A DNA stretch of 64,000 nucleotides. Origin: Brienomyrus brachyistius (Eukaryota; Chordata; Actinopteri; Osteoglossiformes; Mormyridae). Location: assembly GCF_023856365.1 (NCBI RefSeq), contig NC_064536.1, forward strand, positions 39,749,276 through 39,813,275. The letters run 5' to 3'. The position numbers and the translations under genes were made by a program. Of this stretch, positions 47,725 to 57,959 are shown piece by piece (position 1 is the first letter of the stretch; every line of letters begins with the position of its first letter). The notes beneath the pieces were generated by a model, which searched no databases, had not been told where the DNA came from, and worked only from the letters and a program-made list of their open reading frames with translations.

Positions 47725-48600
47725 GTAGCCCTTGTTTTGTCGTTATTGTTAATGTTACTGGTTACATTTCCTTAATGTTGCGCTTGTGTGTTGCATCCTC
47801 GTGTGTAACAGATTTAATTAATCTCCCATCGTGCACGCGTCTTACAGTTCGGTGTCTGGCAACCTTATGTTTCGTGTATGTAATTGATTGGATGCGCTTT
47901 GCTTGTCTGATATGGTTCTTTTCAGGGCGACTAATATAGAGCGTTTTCTCTCCGCCCGGCGAGTCTCCGTGGTTCTTTCTGCTTCTGCATTGCATCGGTA
48001 CCCCCGACGCTGCATTATGTAATTTCAACTGCACGGTGTATTTTTATTAATAAGCGCCTTCTGAGTATCTGCAATATTGTTTATTTAGTACGAATGCTTT
48101 TTTGTAAAGATACTAAATATCGTGGTTAGCAAGCTAAATTTTTTACACTAATGGTGCCTTGATTGTTGCTGCCTACCATTTTATATACATTGTATGCTAA
48201 TTTCTCAGTCTTGCCCTTCAACTGGTGCCAGTAAAGGAGTCAATTCAGACCTTTTCAACGTGGTTCTTGCAGAGGAGTTTAATCTGACTGTCGACTCCAG
48301 CAAGGCACTGGATGTAAATCTTTTAAAAATGTATATATCTATGCCGCTGAAATGAGCCTTGCATATTGCAAGTTGAACCGAAATCATCTGAATCGAATTT
48401 CAATTTGGTATTTGTAAAGCTGGCCTATCCAGCCATTCAAAAGGTTAAACTTCTTAATTAACTTTATGCAGTGGTGTAAAATTCAGCTTTGCACATAAAT
48501 TAACTTACATTAATTAATTAAGCTACATATCACCCATTTATGTTTCCTAGCTTTTCCAGCACTGGAATGAAAATGATGCAAAACTTAATTAAAGCAGATG
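47725..48600. other. No gene seen
   Basis: The sequence goes from moderately CpG-containing (to about 48,040) to AT-rich with several ttaattaatta words (48,450-48,530). Short ORFs on both strands have no recognisable content. The segment 47,800-47,890 shows weak same-strand similarity to 60,080-60,150 (cttacagttcggtgtctggc versus cgcagttcagcatctgac), suggesting an old shared repeat. Confidence 0.4.
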
Positions 48601-48626
48601 TTCAGTGAACAGCTGTTGCCATCCCA

Positions 48627-48640
48627 CCAGCAGGGGGCAG
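48627..48640 (+). promoter_or_regulatory. CTCF-like core site
   Basis: The word ccagcagggggcag fits the CTCF core consensus CCASYAGRKGGCRS at every position and is preceded by ccca. It lies just upstream of the LINE fragment at 48.8 kb. Binding cannot be judged from sequence; such words are frequent in fish repeats. Confidence 0.45.
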
Positions 48641-48780
48641 GACTGCCCCTCATCATATCAAGCAATGCAGTGTGAGGCTTCCTATGCAGCTTGCGTGCTC
48701 CCTCCCTCTCCCCCTTGGCTTTGTTCAGCCATTTACTTTGTGTTTCTGTGGCTGTGTGTTTTGCTTCTTTCAGCTGGTTT

Positions 48781-49250
48781 TAGGATCTAAACTGGTCAAA
48801 GACCATGGTATGGCTGCTTAAGAAAGCTCACCAAAGCCTACTCTTTATGTGGAGGCTGAAGAAATTTGGCATGTTGCTGACAGTCCTAGGCAGCTTCTAC
48901 AGGTGCACAGTGGAGAGCATATTAATCTGCTGCATAGCTGTGTGCTTTGGCAGCTGCGCTGGACAGGACAGACAGGCACTGCAGTGGGTGATCATGTTAG
49001 CTCAGAAAATCACAGGGTTAGGTCTCCCTTCACTGCAGGACATCTGTGACAGGAGAATCTGCAGATGGGCCAGCAGCATTGTCAGCAGTCTCACCCACCT
49101 CACCCAACTAATCGTCACTCTCATGAAACCTGTAAAGGAGTGTTAATACCACAACACCCAGACTCCAGAACAGTCTGTACCCCCAGGCCAACAGAAGGAT
49201 CAAGTACTGCCACCCTCTGCCAGCTGTGCCCCCACCCCAGGCACTATGGC
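48781..49250 (+). mobile_element. LINE ORF2 C-terminal reverse-transcriptase remnant
   Basis: The plus-strand ORF 48,805-49,146 encodes KKAHQSLLFMWRLKKFGM, then FYRCTVESILICCIAVCFGS, then AQKITGLGLPSLQDI. This is the typical post-catalytic part of fish non-LTR retrotransposon ORF2 (pattern KKAQQRLYFLRRLRKFG...FY..TIESVLT..I..W.G......RALQRVV..A..I.G..LPSL.DI). The reading continues in another frame (about 49,065-49,250, with SHPPHPT and QLCPHPRHYG), so the copy is frameshifted and carries an early stop. The catalytic YxDD region is absent. A tail-like aataaatgcc follows near 49,314. I place it in the L2/CR1-like group with moderate certainty. Confidence 0.75.
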
Positions 49251-49329
49251 AATGATCACCCAGCTTGCAGCACTCTGCACCTTACATGCATTTGTTGGAG
49301 TTTGTGTTAAGCAAATAAATGCCTTTTTC

Positions 49330-51264
49330 TTAAACCAATCACTGTTTTGTGTTCATTCAGAAAAGACAGAAGGCAGCATACTATCCAAAGAAGCCCCACA
49401 GCCATCAGGTAGATTTATGTTCACTGTTGAACTACTTCACTTAGACTGATGGGAGTTGGTGTGATATGAGGCTAACTGAGACTGATTAAATTACCAGTAT
49501 CACCCAGCACCAAGACATCCCAGTTTGCTGTTTTGAGCACTTTAAATCATGCATAAGATGTTGCTTATTGGCCATAACTGATCACAGAAACATCATATAC
49601 TTTGATGTGAGTTAATGTGTAGCCAAACAGTTTTCCAGCATTTTTCATTTTTATTGCATAATTATTTTTATATTTGTTTTGAAGAATAAAATATAGTTAT
49701 TCCATTACAATTTATGACCCCAGCTGGAGAATAGACTACAGGTCCCCAGTCACAAAAATACAGAATAATGTCCTAGAAACACAGAATTTTTCTAGGCTGT
49801 AATCATTAGTAGCGCTGACAGAAACAAATGGTACAAATAAAATATGCACTTAAATTTCCTTTGTTATTTTGTTATTATTTGTTATTTTTAATCCATTGAA
49901 ATAAAATAGATAATTAACATAACTGGGCTTTTTTGTGCTTTCCAAACTTTTAGACTCATATTCATTGTGAATATTTCAGATCTTTTTGATATTATGTTAG
50001 AGAAATATGTACTTTTTTATTGTCATTTTGCTAGACGCTTGGAAATAACACCCTGCAGCACCTTGATCTTAATTTAGCAATAACACTTCTTAAGAACTGT
50101 CGCTTGAAAATTTCCACCCCCATACATGGCGATAAACAATGTTGAATGTTATTTGCATATCCTGTATGTGTACCTCATTAAAAGATACTGCGAGGGGAGT
50201 TCGTCTTTCGAAGTTGGCTGAGTTCGACTGAGAGGCTGACACCTCGAAGTCAGGACCGGACTTCCCTTGCAGCAAGTAAAAAGTCATTGCAGCTGTCCGT
50301 GTTGTTCTGTGTTCAGAGACAGGTTGGTTTCCAGCGTATCTTTAGAAGAAGATAACCCTAACATATTCTGTTTCAGAGTGATTATAATTTCCTATAACCT
50401 GCTTAAATGCAGGTATATTCAAGTCAAATAAATTGCGTGGGATCCGACCACTTTGAGGAACTGTGTGTGGTTTATCTGTTAAACTGACCACTGAACTTTA
50501 ACATAAACAGAGGAAACACTTAATAATGCTATAATCACAAATAATGCAAATGGTTCGTCATGAACCCCTGAGTTCCATCTCTGTGAGTGAGTGGAGTCTG
50601 GCTCCGTAGCCCTTCGTGATGGTGTCTGTATTTCATGGCCTGCTCTTCCCTTGCAGGCTGCTCTTTCATTGTAGGTTTGGAGGCACTAAGGTTGTCTGTC
50701 AGGTGGCTGAGGTGAGTAGAGTTGCACCACATCTTTCAGTAGTTGCTCCAGGACCCTCCCAGGTAGGGCTCAGCCTGGCAAATGGTCAGTGTTAGGATGT
50801 ACTCACAATTGGCCTTGTACCATGTCTGAGCATGATTGTCCCCCCCCCCTGCCCCACTTGTCTGCGGACACATTGCGCTAAACGTTCCAGGCCTGAGCAT
50901 GATTTCATCATCACCGTGCAATGTTCAGACCCATTGCCCAAAGTGTGTAAAATCCCAGTCATGCAGTTTGGTTTACAATCATTTGTGAAATAATGGGTTG
51001 TTCTGAAGAGCTCAGTGAATTCTAGCCTGCTATTGTCACGGGATACCACCTTTGCAACAAGTCAGTTTGTGAAATTCTTTTCCTACTATATATTTCACAG
51101 TCACTTGTAAGTGGTTTTATTGCAAAGTTAAAGTGTTTAGGAACAGAAACCCAGCCAGAAAGTGGCAGGCCATGTGAAGTAACTAAGTGTGAAGTGCTAA
51201 GGTGCATATTGTGTAAAAATTGCTAATGCTTTGTCGACTCAAAACTTTATAGTTCCAAACTTTC
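49330..51264. other. Intergenic stretch without supported genes
   Basis: AT-rich to about 50,100, then mixed composition. Small ORFs on both strands (for example 50,090-50,287 and 50,535-50,732, minus) carry no family signature. A C10 run lies near 50,840-50,850. The word ctgagcatgatt occurs twice, near 50,827 and 50,893. I see no RNA gene. Confidence 0.45.
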
Positions 51265-51500
51265 TCTGGCATTAACTCCTGCACAAACACTGTGCACTGG
51301 GAGATTCAGGGAATAGGCTTCTATGGCTGAGCAGCTTCAAGCAAGCCTCACATCATCAAACGCAATGCCAAGAGTCGGATGGAGTGGTGTAAAGCACACC
51401 ACCACTGGACTGTGGAGCAGTGGAAACGTGTTATGTGGAGTGACGAATCATGCACCTCTGTCTGGCAGTCGTATGGATGAGTCTGTATTTCCTCTTCAAC
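51265..51500 (+). mobile_element. Tc1/mariner transposase remnant
   Basis: One plus-strand frame reads TNTVHWEIQGIGFYG, stop, AASSKPHIIKRNAKSRMEWC, KAHHHWTVEQWKRVMWSDES, CTSVWQSYG, stop. This matches the Tc1-family region linking the second helix-turn-helix (pattern TVRRELHELGFHGRAA) to the first catalytic aspartate (W..VLWSDES). The D of WSDES is present; the rest of the DDE domain is missing after about 51,500. Both stops (TGA at 51,328 and 51,478) stand where the family has CGA arginine codons, which suggests CpG decay. The inverted terminal repeats are not seen, so this is an inactive fragment. Confidence 0.82.
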
Positions 51501-51635
51501 AATGTATGGGTATACTTTTAGAATTACATATATACACACAATCAAAAACACAAGTGAATGAGACAAATTTAGTTGTTCACTAAGTCAGATACAACCTGTG
51601 GAAGCACAGCTAAAAGCATACCATCACCCATTATA

Positions 51636-51735
51636 GAGTGACCCATTGTCTTTGTAACTGAGTAATCACAACTAAGTGCAATTAACTATAATGAAAATGC
51701 ACACAGAAACATTAGAGATAAATGTAATTTACTAT
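51636..51735 (+). repeat. 100-bp direct repeat, copy 1
   Basis: It begins gagtgacccattgtctttg and runs through taactgagtaatcacaac and atgaaaatgcacaca. It aligns with 53,496-53,595 without net gaps, about 80% identical by eye. Copies are exactly 1,860 bp apart in the same orientation. Confidence 0.85.
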
Positions 51736-51783
51736 AATGAAAAGCTTGCAAAATGCCCATTGTACTTCAGTGTTTCTCCTTTT

Positions 51784-51918
51784 CTCCAGTCGTCGACAGG
51801 TCCTGTGATTATTAGGTGATCTGTGATGTAGGAGATCCTGAGAATGGCTGCTGCTCCAAGGATAATTGGCAGGTGGCTTTTCCCAGGAACAGCGGGCTGG
51901 AGATGTGTGGGATCTGGA
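51784..51918 (-). CDS. Candidate internal exon with a hydrophobic segment (weak)
   Basis: Read on the minus strand, a strong pyrimidine tract (TGCTTGTTTCCTTCCTCTG) and ACTCCAG precede an open segment encoding PTHLQPAVPGKSHLP, IILGAAAILRISYITD and HLIITGPVDDWRKG. A proline-rich stretch followed by a short hydrophobic run recalls the stalk and transmembrane exon of immunoglobulin-superfamily receptors, and an Ig-type exon lies 12 kb away. Against this: the hydrophobic run is short and contains an arginine, and no clean 5' splice site closes the exon. The upstream sequence in the same ORF (up to 52,229) looks like chance. Treat this as a hypothesis; an old repeat is just as possible. Confidence 0.25.
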
Positions 51919-52437
51919 GTGAAGATAGAAACAGAGGAAGGAAACAAGCACATGTACATAACAAAATTTATCCAACACACATCCATTTCTACATCACCAG
52001 TTTCTATTGAATTAAATATGTTAACAAAACAAATTGTGAAGAAATAACATCTGAAGAGATGCTGCTTATCTCTGCACCATCTCTCTATCAGAAAGTTTAT
52101 GTTTAACCGGCAATAATTTTGTAATTTTGTAAAAGTAAACCACCTAAAAATGATTATTCTTAAGACTATGTTCAACGAAAGAAAGCCAGAATTGATTGTC
52201 AGGGAGGGACAAATTTGAAGCTGGTCCAATCAGAAGCAGCATCTTTAGTTGGTGCTTATTGCATTTCCGCCTGATTGGATATTGTTGATCTAACTGCTTT
52301 CAAGCCCGTAAACCATGTATCTGTCTGTCTAAGGGAAACTACACAATTCTGTCTGTAAAGTCTGTCTGTAAATCCTTATGCCATTTTGTCATTGCTAGTC
52401 AGTATTACGGTGATGCGTAATAACACAGTGTTTGGGG

Positions 52438-52975
52438 TAAATATGTGTCTTTGGAACATTGAAGCATGTGAATCTATTCTAGTAGAAGTTTTGAACAGTG
52501 AAAATGAGCATAATAATGGCCTTTTAAGCAACACTAGGTTGCTGTCCATGGTGCTGAAAACCTGGATTGGCAAATCTTACATTAAATTCCTTTACCTAAT
52601 TTAACTGTAACCCTCATATTGTTGCCAGTGATGCTCTTAGGAGTCTAAAGAGGTGGGTATAGAAAGGATTACAGTGGGTAATAGGTTATTTAGATGAACT
52701 TCTGACAATCAGTTCAACTTTGGACAATAACGCCTCCCAAAAGATTCTCTCTGTCTCTCTTGCTAGTTATTTTTCATTACCCTCCAATCAAAGAGGAATA
52801 AAATGCACAAGCTCATTGTAGGAGATATAAGGTGCAAACACATTAAATATTTGTTTAAACATTATAAAACAGACTTGAATACATTAAGCGCTTTGAAACT
52901 TTACGTTCAAACCAGCAGTTGCATCTCTGATTGTACAGAATTCCTTATCAGGGTAACTTTTGAAGTCATAACTAA
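52438..52975 (+). repeat. Left arm of a large imperfect inverted repeat
   Basis: The reverse complement of this arm matches 53,790-54,403 block by block: aaatatgtgtctttggaaca at the outer end, then gcataataatggcc, gtttaa-type spacers, ggattacagtgggtaatagg, cagttcaactttggacaa, ctctctgtctctcttg, and aacttttgaagtcat at the inner end. Indels make the right arm longer. The words 'cataataatggcc' and 'gcttaaaggggcattattatg' are typical of non-autonomous fish DNA transposons, but I see no clear terminal repeats. Confidence 0.85.
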
Positions 52976-53317
52976 AATGAAAATTCTCGCAGGATGTATG
53001 GTGATTTTACAGTTAACTCTCATTTTACAATCTACACACACTTGACACAAAATAGGTATATGCGAAGTATGTCTTTTTCAACAAAAGCTTTTTAAGCCTA
53101 AATCAAATGACACGACTCACTGTACACACAGCGCCAATGGTTTTTGGAAGCTGACTTCAGTCAATCATTTTTATGAGCCAAGTAGACACGTATACACTGA
53201 ATTTGACATGGTATATTTTATCCTAATAATCATATTAAATATCTCTAAAGGGAATAAGGAAGGGATTAGTTTTTAAAAAGCAAAAAAAAAAGTAATTTAA
53301 ATAAATGTAAATATAGA

Positions 53318-53493
53318 GTGAAGTGCCCAGATGCAGTAGTCCAGCGGCAGAGTGCGGAACAGGGCAGGAGCAGGACCTGGAGGGCTCCAAGGGCCTTGGA
53401 GGGTGGGAGCGTGCAGCGGGGCCGGAGCAGCAACCATGGATGGTGTGTCCCCGTCTCCCTCTCCGGGCCCCCTTCTGGGACACCCATCGACAC
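53318..53493. other. GC-rich island, unassigned
   Basis: About 175 bp with much higher GC than its surroundings, open in several frames on both strands (about 64 to 98 codons). Multiple overlapping ORFs in one GC-rich patch are expected by chance. No domain or splice structure singles one out. It could be a fragment of a captured exon or of a repeat. Confidence 0.35.
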
Positions 53494-53495
53494 TG

Positions 53496-53595
53496 GAGTG
53501 ACCCATTCTCTTTGTAACTGAGTACTCAAAATTAAGTGCAATAACCCATAATGAAACTGCACACATAAATAGAAAAGACAAAGGTAATTTATTAT
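53496..53595 (+). repeat. 100-bp direct repeat, copy 2
   Basis: It begins gagtgacccattctctttg and ends near aaggtaatttattat. It is the counterpart of 51,636-51,735 and lies between the two arms of the inverted repeat, but in direct, not inverted, orientation to its partner. Confidence 0.85.
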
Positions 53596-53789
53596 CTTAA
53601 ATAATTAAATTAAATTAATTTTTACTTTAAATTATTAAATTAAATTACCTGGGGATTTTGGTAATTCTTATTGGCAATGGGTCTCAATGAAACACCTGAA
53701 AAGTTTAAATCTAGCATGTTTCATGGCTTCACTGCATTTCCCTCCACAATGATCATCTAACTGATGAAGTTGAAGACAGAGCTAAAAAT

Positions 53790-54403
53790 TAGTTATATCA
53801 TGACTTCAAAAGTTATCCAAGGGACAAGAGATTCTGAAAAATCAGAGATGGAATTACTGGTTGGGCTGGTCATCGCCTGCTTTTTCTAAATGAAGTTTCA
53901 AAGCACTTAATTAATGTATGTAAATATGTTTTATAATATTTAAACAAAAAGCTTTTTAATGGGTTTGCATCTTATATATCCTACAGTGTGCTTGTGCATT
54001 TGATTCCTCCTTGATTCAGGTGAAACAGAAAATAACTATCAAGAGAGACAGAGAGAAACTTCTGGGAAGATTTGTTGTCCAAAGTTGAACTGAGTGCCCA
54101 AACCCTTTTGGATGTCAAATTTCATCTAGGTTCATCTAAATCACCTATTACCCACTGTAAGCCTTTCAATACCAACCTAGTAGACTTCACATAGCATCAC
54201 TGCCAACAAAATTAGAGGGTTATAGTTACATTAGATAAAGGAATTTTATGTAAAATTTGCCAATTCGGGCATTCAGCACCATAGACAGCAGCCTACTGTT
54301 GCTTAAAGGGGCATTATTATGCTCACTTTCAATTTATAATTCTATTTTTAGGCTCTACAAGAATAGAGTTTACATGCTTCAGTGTTCCAAAAACACATAT
54401 TTT
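53790..54403 (-). repeat. Right arm of the large imperfect inverted repeat
   Basis: It is the reverse-complement partner of 52,438-52,975. Diagnostic plus-strand blocks are atgacttcaaaagttatcc, caagagagacagagagaaac, ttgtccaaagttgaactgag, cctattacccactgtaa, gcattattatgctcac and ccaaaaacacatatttt. It carries about 75 bp of extra sequence relative to the left arm. Confidence 0.85.
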
Positions 54404-54895
54404 CTCATTAATGCACATCTCTATTCACCCTCTGTCTAATCCCACCCCCAATGAGTCCCGTGTGGTTTGATTGGTCGGCTTACCCTTCATTCCCCTGTCT
54501 TGCAGTTGGCAGACAGATCCTTGCAGGTAGACAGCCAATAAGGATTGTGTTATGAAGAGACCTCATCATGTTGTGAAAGTAAGAGCTGGAATTCCAATGA
54601 GGTGTTTTAGGCAGATGAGAGAAGAGTGGTTTCTGTGGTGAAAGTTACTCCCTTTGCTATGTACTTTGCGTCTTAAGAATTTACAGACTGTTTACATGCA
54701 CCTGAAGCCATAAAACACACTAATAGAAAGGGAAAAGCATAATAGGTCCCATTTAGTGAGTATTATACCAGTTTCCAATACATTATTATATGTATATTTA
54801 TTTTGATGTTGACTAGAAGGTATGTGATGTCTTTCTCCCCTTACCCCTCATCAGATAAGTAAGAGCTGCTGTCAGCTGAGACAAGCTGGTGTGAT
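54404..54895. other. Unassigned, probably further transposon sequence
   Basis: No gene. The words agcataataggtcccattta near 54,736 and the ttggcagacagatcc region near 54,508 look like parts of the same class of fish DNA-transposon relics as the inverted repeat, but I cannot delimit an element. Confidence 0.4.
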
Positions 54896-54899
54896 TAAT

Positions 54900-55130
54900 T
54901 TCAATTCAATTCAACATTACTTCTGTCATGCATTTTCACATTACATTGTCTCAAATCACTTTACCTTATCCCCTGCCCAAAGCCCCCAGAGAGCAAACCA
55001 GTGGCAAGGAAAAACTCCTTAGAAGGAAGAAACCTTGGGAGGAACCAGACTCAAAGGGGAAGCCCATCCTCCAAGTGCCGGCACAGGAAGTGATATGAGC
55101 AAAATGTCAAGGTCCCAATTCACACTGTCT
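54900..55130 (+). mobile_element. Widespread fish interspersed repeat ('GGCAAGGAAAAACTCC' family)
   Basis: The ordered blocks aattcaattcaa, cccccagagagcaaaccag, gtggcaaggaaaaactcctt, gaagaaaccttgggagg, aaccagactcaaagggg and agcccatcctcc are the hallmark of an interspersed repeat found throughout ray-finned fish genomes. I recognise the family by its sequence but do not assign a transposon class. It is one of the better clues to a fish origin. Confidence 0.78.
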
Positions 55131-55417
55131 ATATTTTAAGATTTGAGTCTCAAAGTGGGCAGGTGATGGCAGGCAGGTGCTGGTGCTGCTTCTGATGACA
55201 GGAGGAACTGTTTTCCTAATTTCATGTCTTTCATTATACTACAAGATGGTCACTGATTGGTGGGCTCTGAGGGGAGCTCTGATCTGAAATCCACAACTAT
55301 TTACATTTAAGTTTGAAATATTTGTAAAATATTAATTAAATCAGAATATTTATTAAATCAAAATAATCACAATTATACAATTTTTAACAATAAGCAATGC
55401 AATAAGATTTTTTTTAA

Positions 55418-55432
55418 CCAGCAGGTGGCAGC
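55418..55432 (+). promoter_or_regulatory. CTCF-like core site
   Basis: The word ccagcaggtggcagc fits the CTCF core consensus CCASYAGRKGGCRS throughout. It lies in otherwise AT-rich intergenic sequence. A weaker relative (ccagcaggtggagtc) is at 44,820. Confidence 0.45.
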
Positions 55433-57374
55433 AAAGCACGTGTGAAGAAGAGGCCATCAGCAGTACAAAGCACCGGCTGTACAGGTTCTCAGCAGACAAT
55501 CCAAACCTCCTTCATTAACTGACTCTCATGGTCTGACTAGACAGTCTGAGCAGATCTGCGTGAAAGAAGCCTCACTGCAGTTAGCATAACCATTTATTTT
55601 ACAGCTCTTCTGTCTCATTCTACTCCATAAAGGTCACATGCCCCCTTCCAGCTTCCTCTGATGATGGAGATTCGTGCACAAATAAGTGGCTACAGCCGTT
55701 TATTTTTCTACTGATTAATCTATCAGTTATTTTAATGATTGGTCGAACAATCTAAACGATTAATTTTCCTGCATAAAATCACATTGAGTGTTTAAGTTTA
55801 ATTTTGACAACAACAAACTGTATGTCACTGCAGGGCTATAGAGAATAACTACTCCAATAATTACATAGTGATATTGAAGAAAGACATGTCATCCACTATG
55901 TCTAATCTATTAGTCTAATGATTAGTCTATCACTAATCATAGCAGCCTTAATGCATACATCAAAAAAAGGTGTGTATATACAAAATGATATTTTAATATG
56001 TATTATATCTCTTTACGTGATAAAGACCTAAATATATAAGCTATTTGCTTTAAATATGTGACTCATGTTAGAGAAAATGTAAGTAAACTATGGGGACAGA
56101 AAAATCACTGAATAACAGGAATGACTGACATATAGTGCCAAACAGATATGGTGCAAAGACAGAACTCATAGTACAAAGTAAACGTAGTGCACTATGTAGG
56201 GCAGGGGGTTCATTAGTTTCAGGAGAAGGAGGCTACCACCTTGAAAGTAGGTGGCTACCATTGTTTAGGGAAACTCGACATGCAAACTCTGAGACATGAG
56301 ACGTAAACCAATTTCAGGGGGTGGTAGGGGTCCTTCTGAGGAAATTTTGAAATGTAGACCCATTAATAGTCCCTTTTTCAGGCATCTTAGAGGCCTCATT
56401 CCACCAAATTTTACTGACACAAACTCTGGGTTATTTTTTCATCATACAGTAGTAGTACTAAGTAGTAGTAGCAGTCTGTTACTGAGGACACCAAATGTAT
56501 CTCATTCTCAGATTATGTTGATTAATGATTGATGTACTGGTCAGTTGCAGTGCTCAATTATCAAGTAATGGTTTCATCAACAAGATGTCAGCTTACCAGT
56601 GTCTGAAATAAGACTTTTAACCATTAACCAATCATTTAAAAAAGTAAAGTTAACGTGACAAAGGAAATTATGTCTATGACTTTATTTATTTCACACCCTA
56701 TTAGACATGTTAAAGGAACCTACAACTGTCTGAATGTAGCTTCTTAAATTCAGTAAATTCAGTGGTCTCCTAAATCAAAATAATTCCATAATCCTACCAG
56801 GTACACTCATGTCAAGACTCGGCTAGAAATATTCCACAGGCACAGTACAGGGTAAATAATGAATCTGAAAATCAAATAAGAAAGACTGAATTTACTAAGA
56901 AAGACTGAATTTTCACGCATGGTATAAAAACTGTCAGAATGGGTTAACTTGGAACACGTGTTAATATTTGTAAACAAGCTCGGCTGATCGTGACGTCATC
57001 GCTGTATATTATATGGCTAGTAATAGTAGACACAACTAGATCATCGAGTTCAGATGCTCCAGCGTTCTGTCGTTTTTTTTGTCAGAATATTTCACTTTGT
57101 AAATAAGCTGTCGGCCTTAGCTTTCAAACAAAATCAGTGTCATGCAATATCTCCCCATATTCTTCACCAATTTTACGCCGATGTTGGCTCAAACGAACGA
57201 AGATATTGATCGTCTGCTGCTGGTCTGATCCATGTGCATCTGTACTGTGTGAATAAGTCGACGAGTCGAGTCGTATGTCAATGCAATGCATGCAGCAAAC
57301 GAAGCGACGACACCGGGATGAAATAGTATAGTGTTACGCCATGCTGGTCTCACTTTATTAAGTATTAAACTCAC
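55433..57374. other. Intergenic or intronic stretch, no exon identified
   Basis: Mostly AT-rich. Between 56,203 and 56,420 the words cagggggttcattag, gggggtggtaggggtccttc and aggaaattttgaaatgtag look like a degenerate fish transposon. The segment tgaaagtaggtggctac (56,241) has a relative at 57,655 (tgaaagtagccggctatg). An agtagtag microsatellite is near 56,450-56,475. If the minus-strand exon at 57.4 kb is real, this is its first intron. Confidence 0.4.
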
Positions 57375-57456
57375 CTTCAGTTCCTTCAGTCCTGGGCAAT
57401 TTCGCGCTCGGTTGCAGCCACTGGTCAAGAAGGCTGCTTCGCTTTCTAGACGCCAT
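57375..57456 (-). CDS. Candidate first coding exon of an unidentified gene
   Basis: On the minus strand an ATG in strong context (ACAAAATGGCG, A at -3 and G at +4) opens a frame of 27 codons plus one base that ends exactly at a consensus splice donor (CTGAAG then GTGAGT, donor at 57,374-57,369). The peptide begins MASRKRSSLLDQWLQ and continues with PSAKLPRTEG: basic, hydrophilic, no signal peptide, nuclear-looking. Two CCAAT boxes lie just upstream and the exon is CpG-bearing, as in many vertebrate first exons. The family is not recognised; short basic N-termini of this style occur in domesticated transposase proteins, but that is only an impression. No second exon was found downstream (lower coordinates), so the call is tentative. 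Confidence 0.42.
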
Positions 57457-57478
57457 TTTGTCCACTTGCCTCAATCAG

Positions 57479-57522
57479 CCAATCAGAAAACGCAGAATAA
57501 AAACTTGCCAAAAATAGCCAAT
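57479..57522 (-). promoter_or_regulatory. Paired CCAAT boxes upstream of the 57.4-kb exon
   Basis: Two good NF-Y-type words, gccaatcag (CCAAT at 57,479-57,483) and gccaatcaa (57,518-57,522), are 39 bp apart, and a YY1-like cgccattttg overlaps the ATG. They sit 23-66 bp before the ATG, close for a CCAAT promoter with a separate 5' UTR, so transcription may start within or near the first codons, or the true first exon may differ. Confidence 0.38.
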
Positions 57523-57539
57523 CAAAACGAAGATAAGAA

Positions 57540-57959
57540 TTAATGGCTGCGCCTAGACAGAACACGGAAATTTCTGAAAAATAAATCTTTTATTGTGGCA
57601 CCGAGTGCTGATCGTTTGATTCTGGTAACAGAGGCAGATTTTTTTTTTCAACAACTGAAAGTAGCCGGCTATGTACTTACCCACAGGCGGCGAAATATCG
57701 CCGGGTGCCAGCTTCAAATGAACCCCCTGGTAGGGTAGGTTGTAAATTTGTCTGCACTTTGCAGCTTACCTTGCGTTGACTCTTTGTAGTACGGACCCCA
57801 CAACGGTGGTGGAATTATAAGGGGCTGGTCATCAGGGGGCATGGATTTTGTGGCAGTTTCTTTATTGTCCATATCAAACTCAGCATAGAAGCGCTTAAGC
57901 TGGTTGGCGTTGCTGGTGGAGGGAGCTGCATTTGTGGGTTTCTATTCTGCAATGAACAT
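57540..57959. other. No gene; probable repeat fragments
   Basis: The segment tgaaagtagccggctatg to gaaccccctgg (57,655-57,728) looks like a relic of the same repeat as 56,203-56,290. A T9 run lies near 57,640. No ORF of note. Confidence 0.4.

Larger units (their letters stand above)
52976..53789. other. Spacer of the inverted repeat
   Basis: An 814-bp spacer holds AT-rich sequence, an A10 run near 53,283, a GC-rich island (53,318-53,493) and the second copy of the 100-bp direct repeat (53,496-53,595). No part of it continues the inverted symmetry. Confidence 0.6.

Noticed and set aside
51732..52229. The 165-codon minus ORF as a complete gene
   Set aside because: Its N-terminal two thirds look like chance translation of AT-rich DNA. 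Only the short segment after the splice-acceptor-like tract is worth keeping as a weak exon candidate.
53235..53581. Three overlapping minus ORFs and two plus ORFs of 64-98 codons
   Set aside because: All cover the same GC-rich island in different frames, as expected by chance, and none shows a domain.
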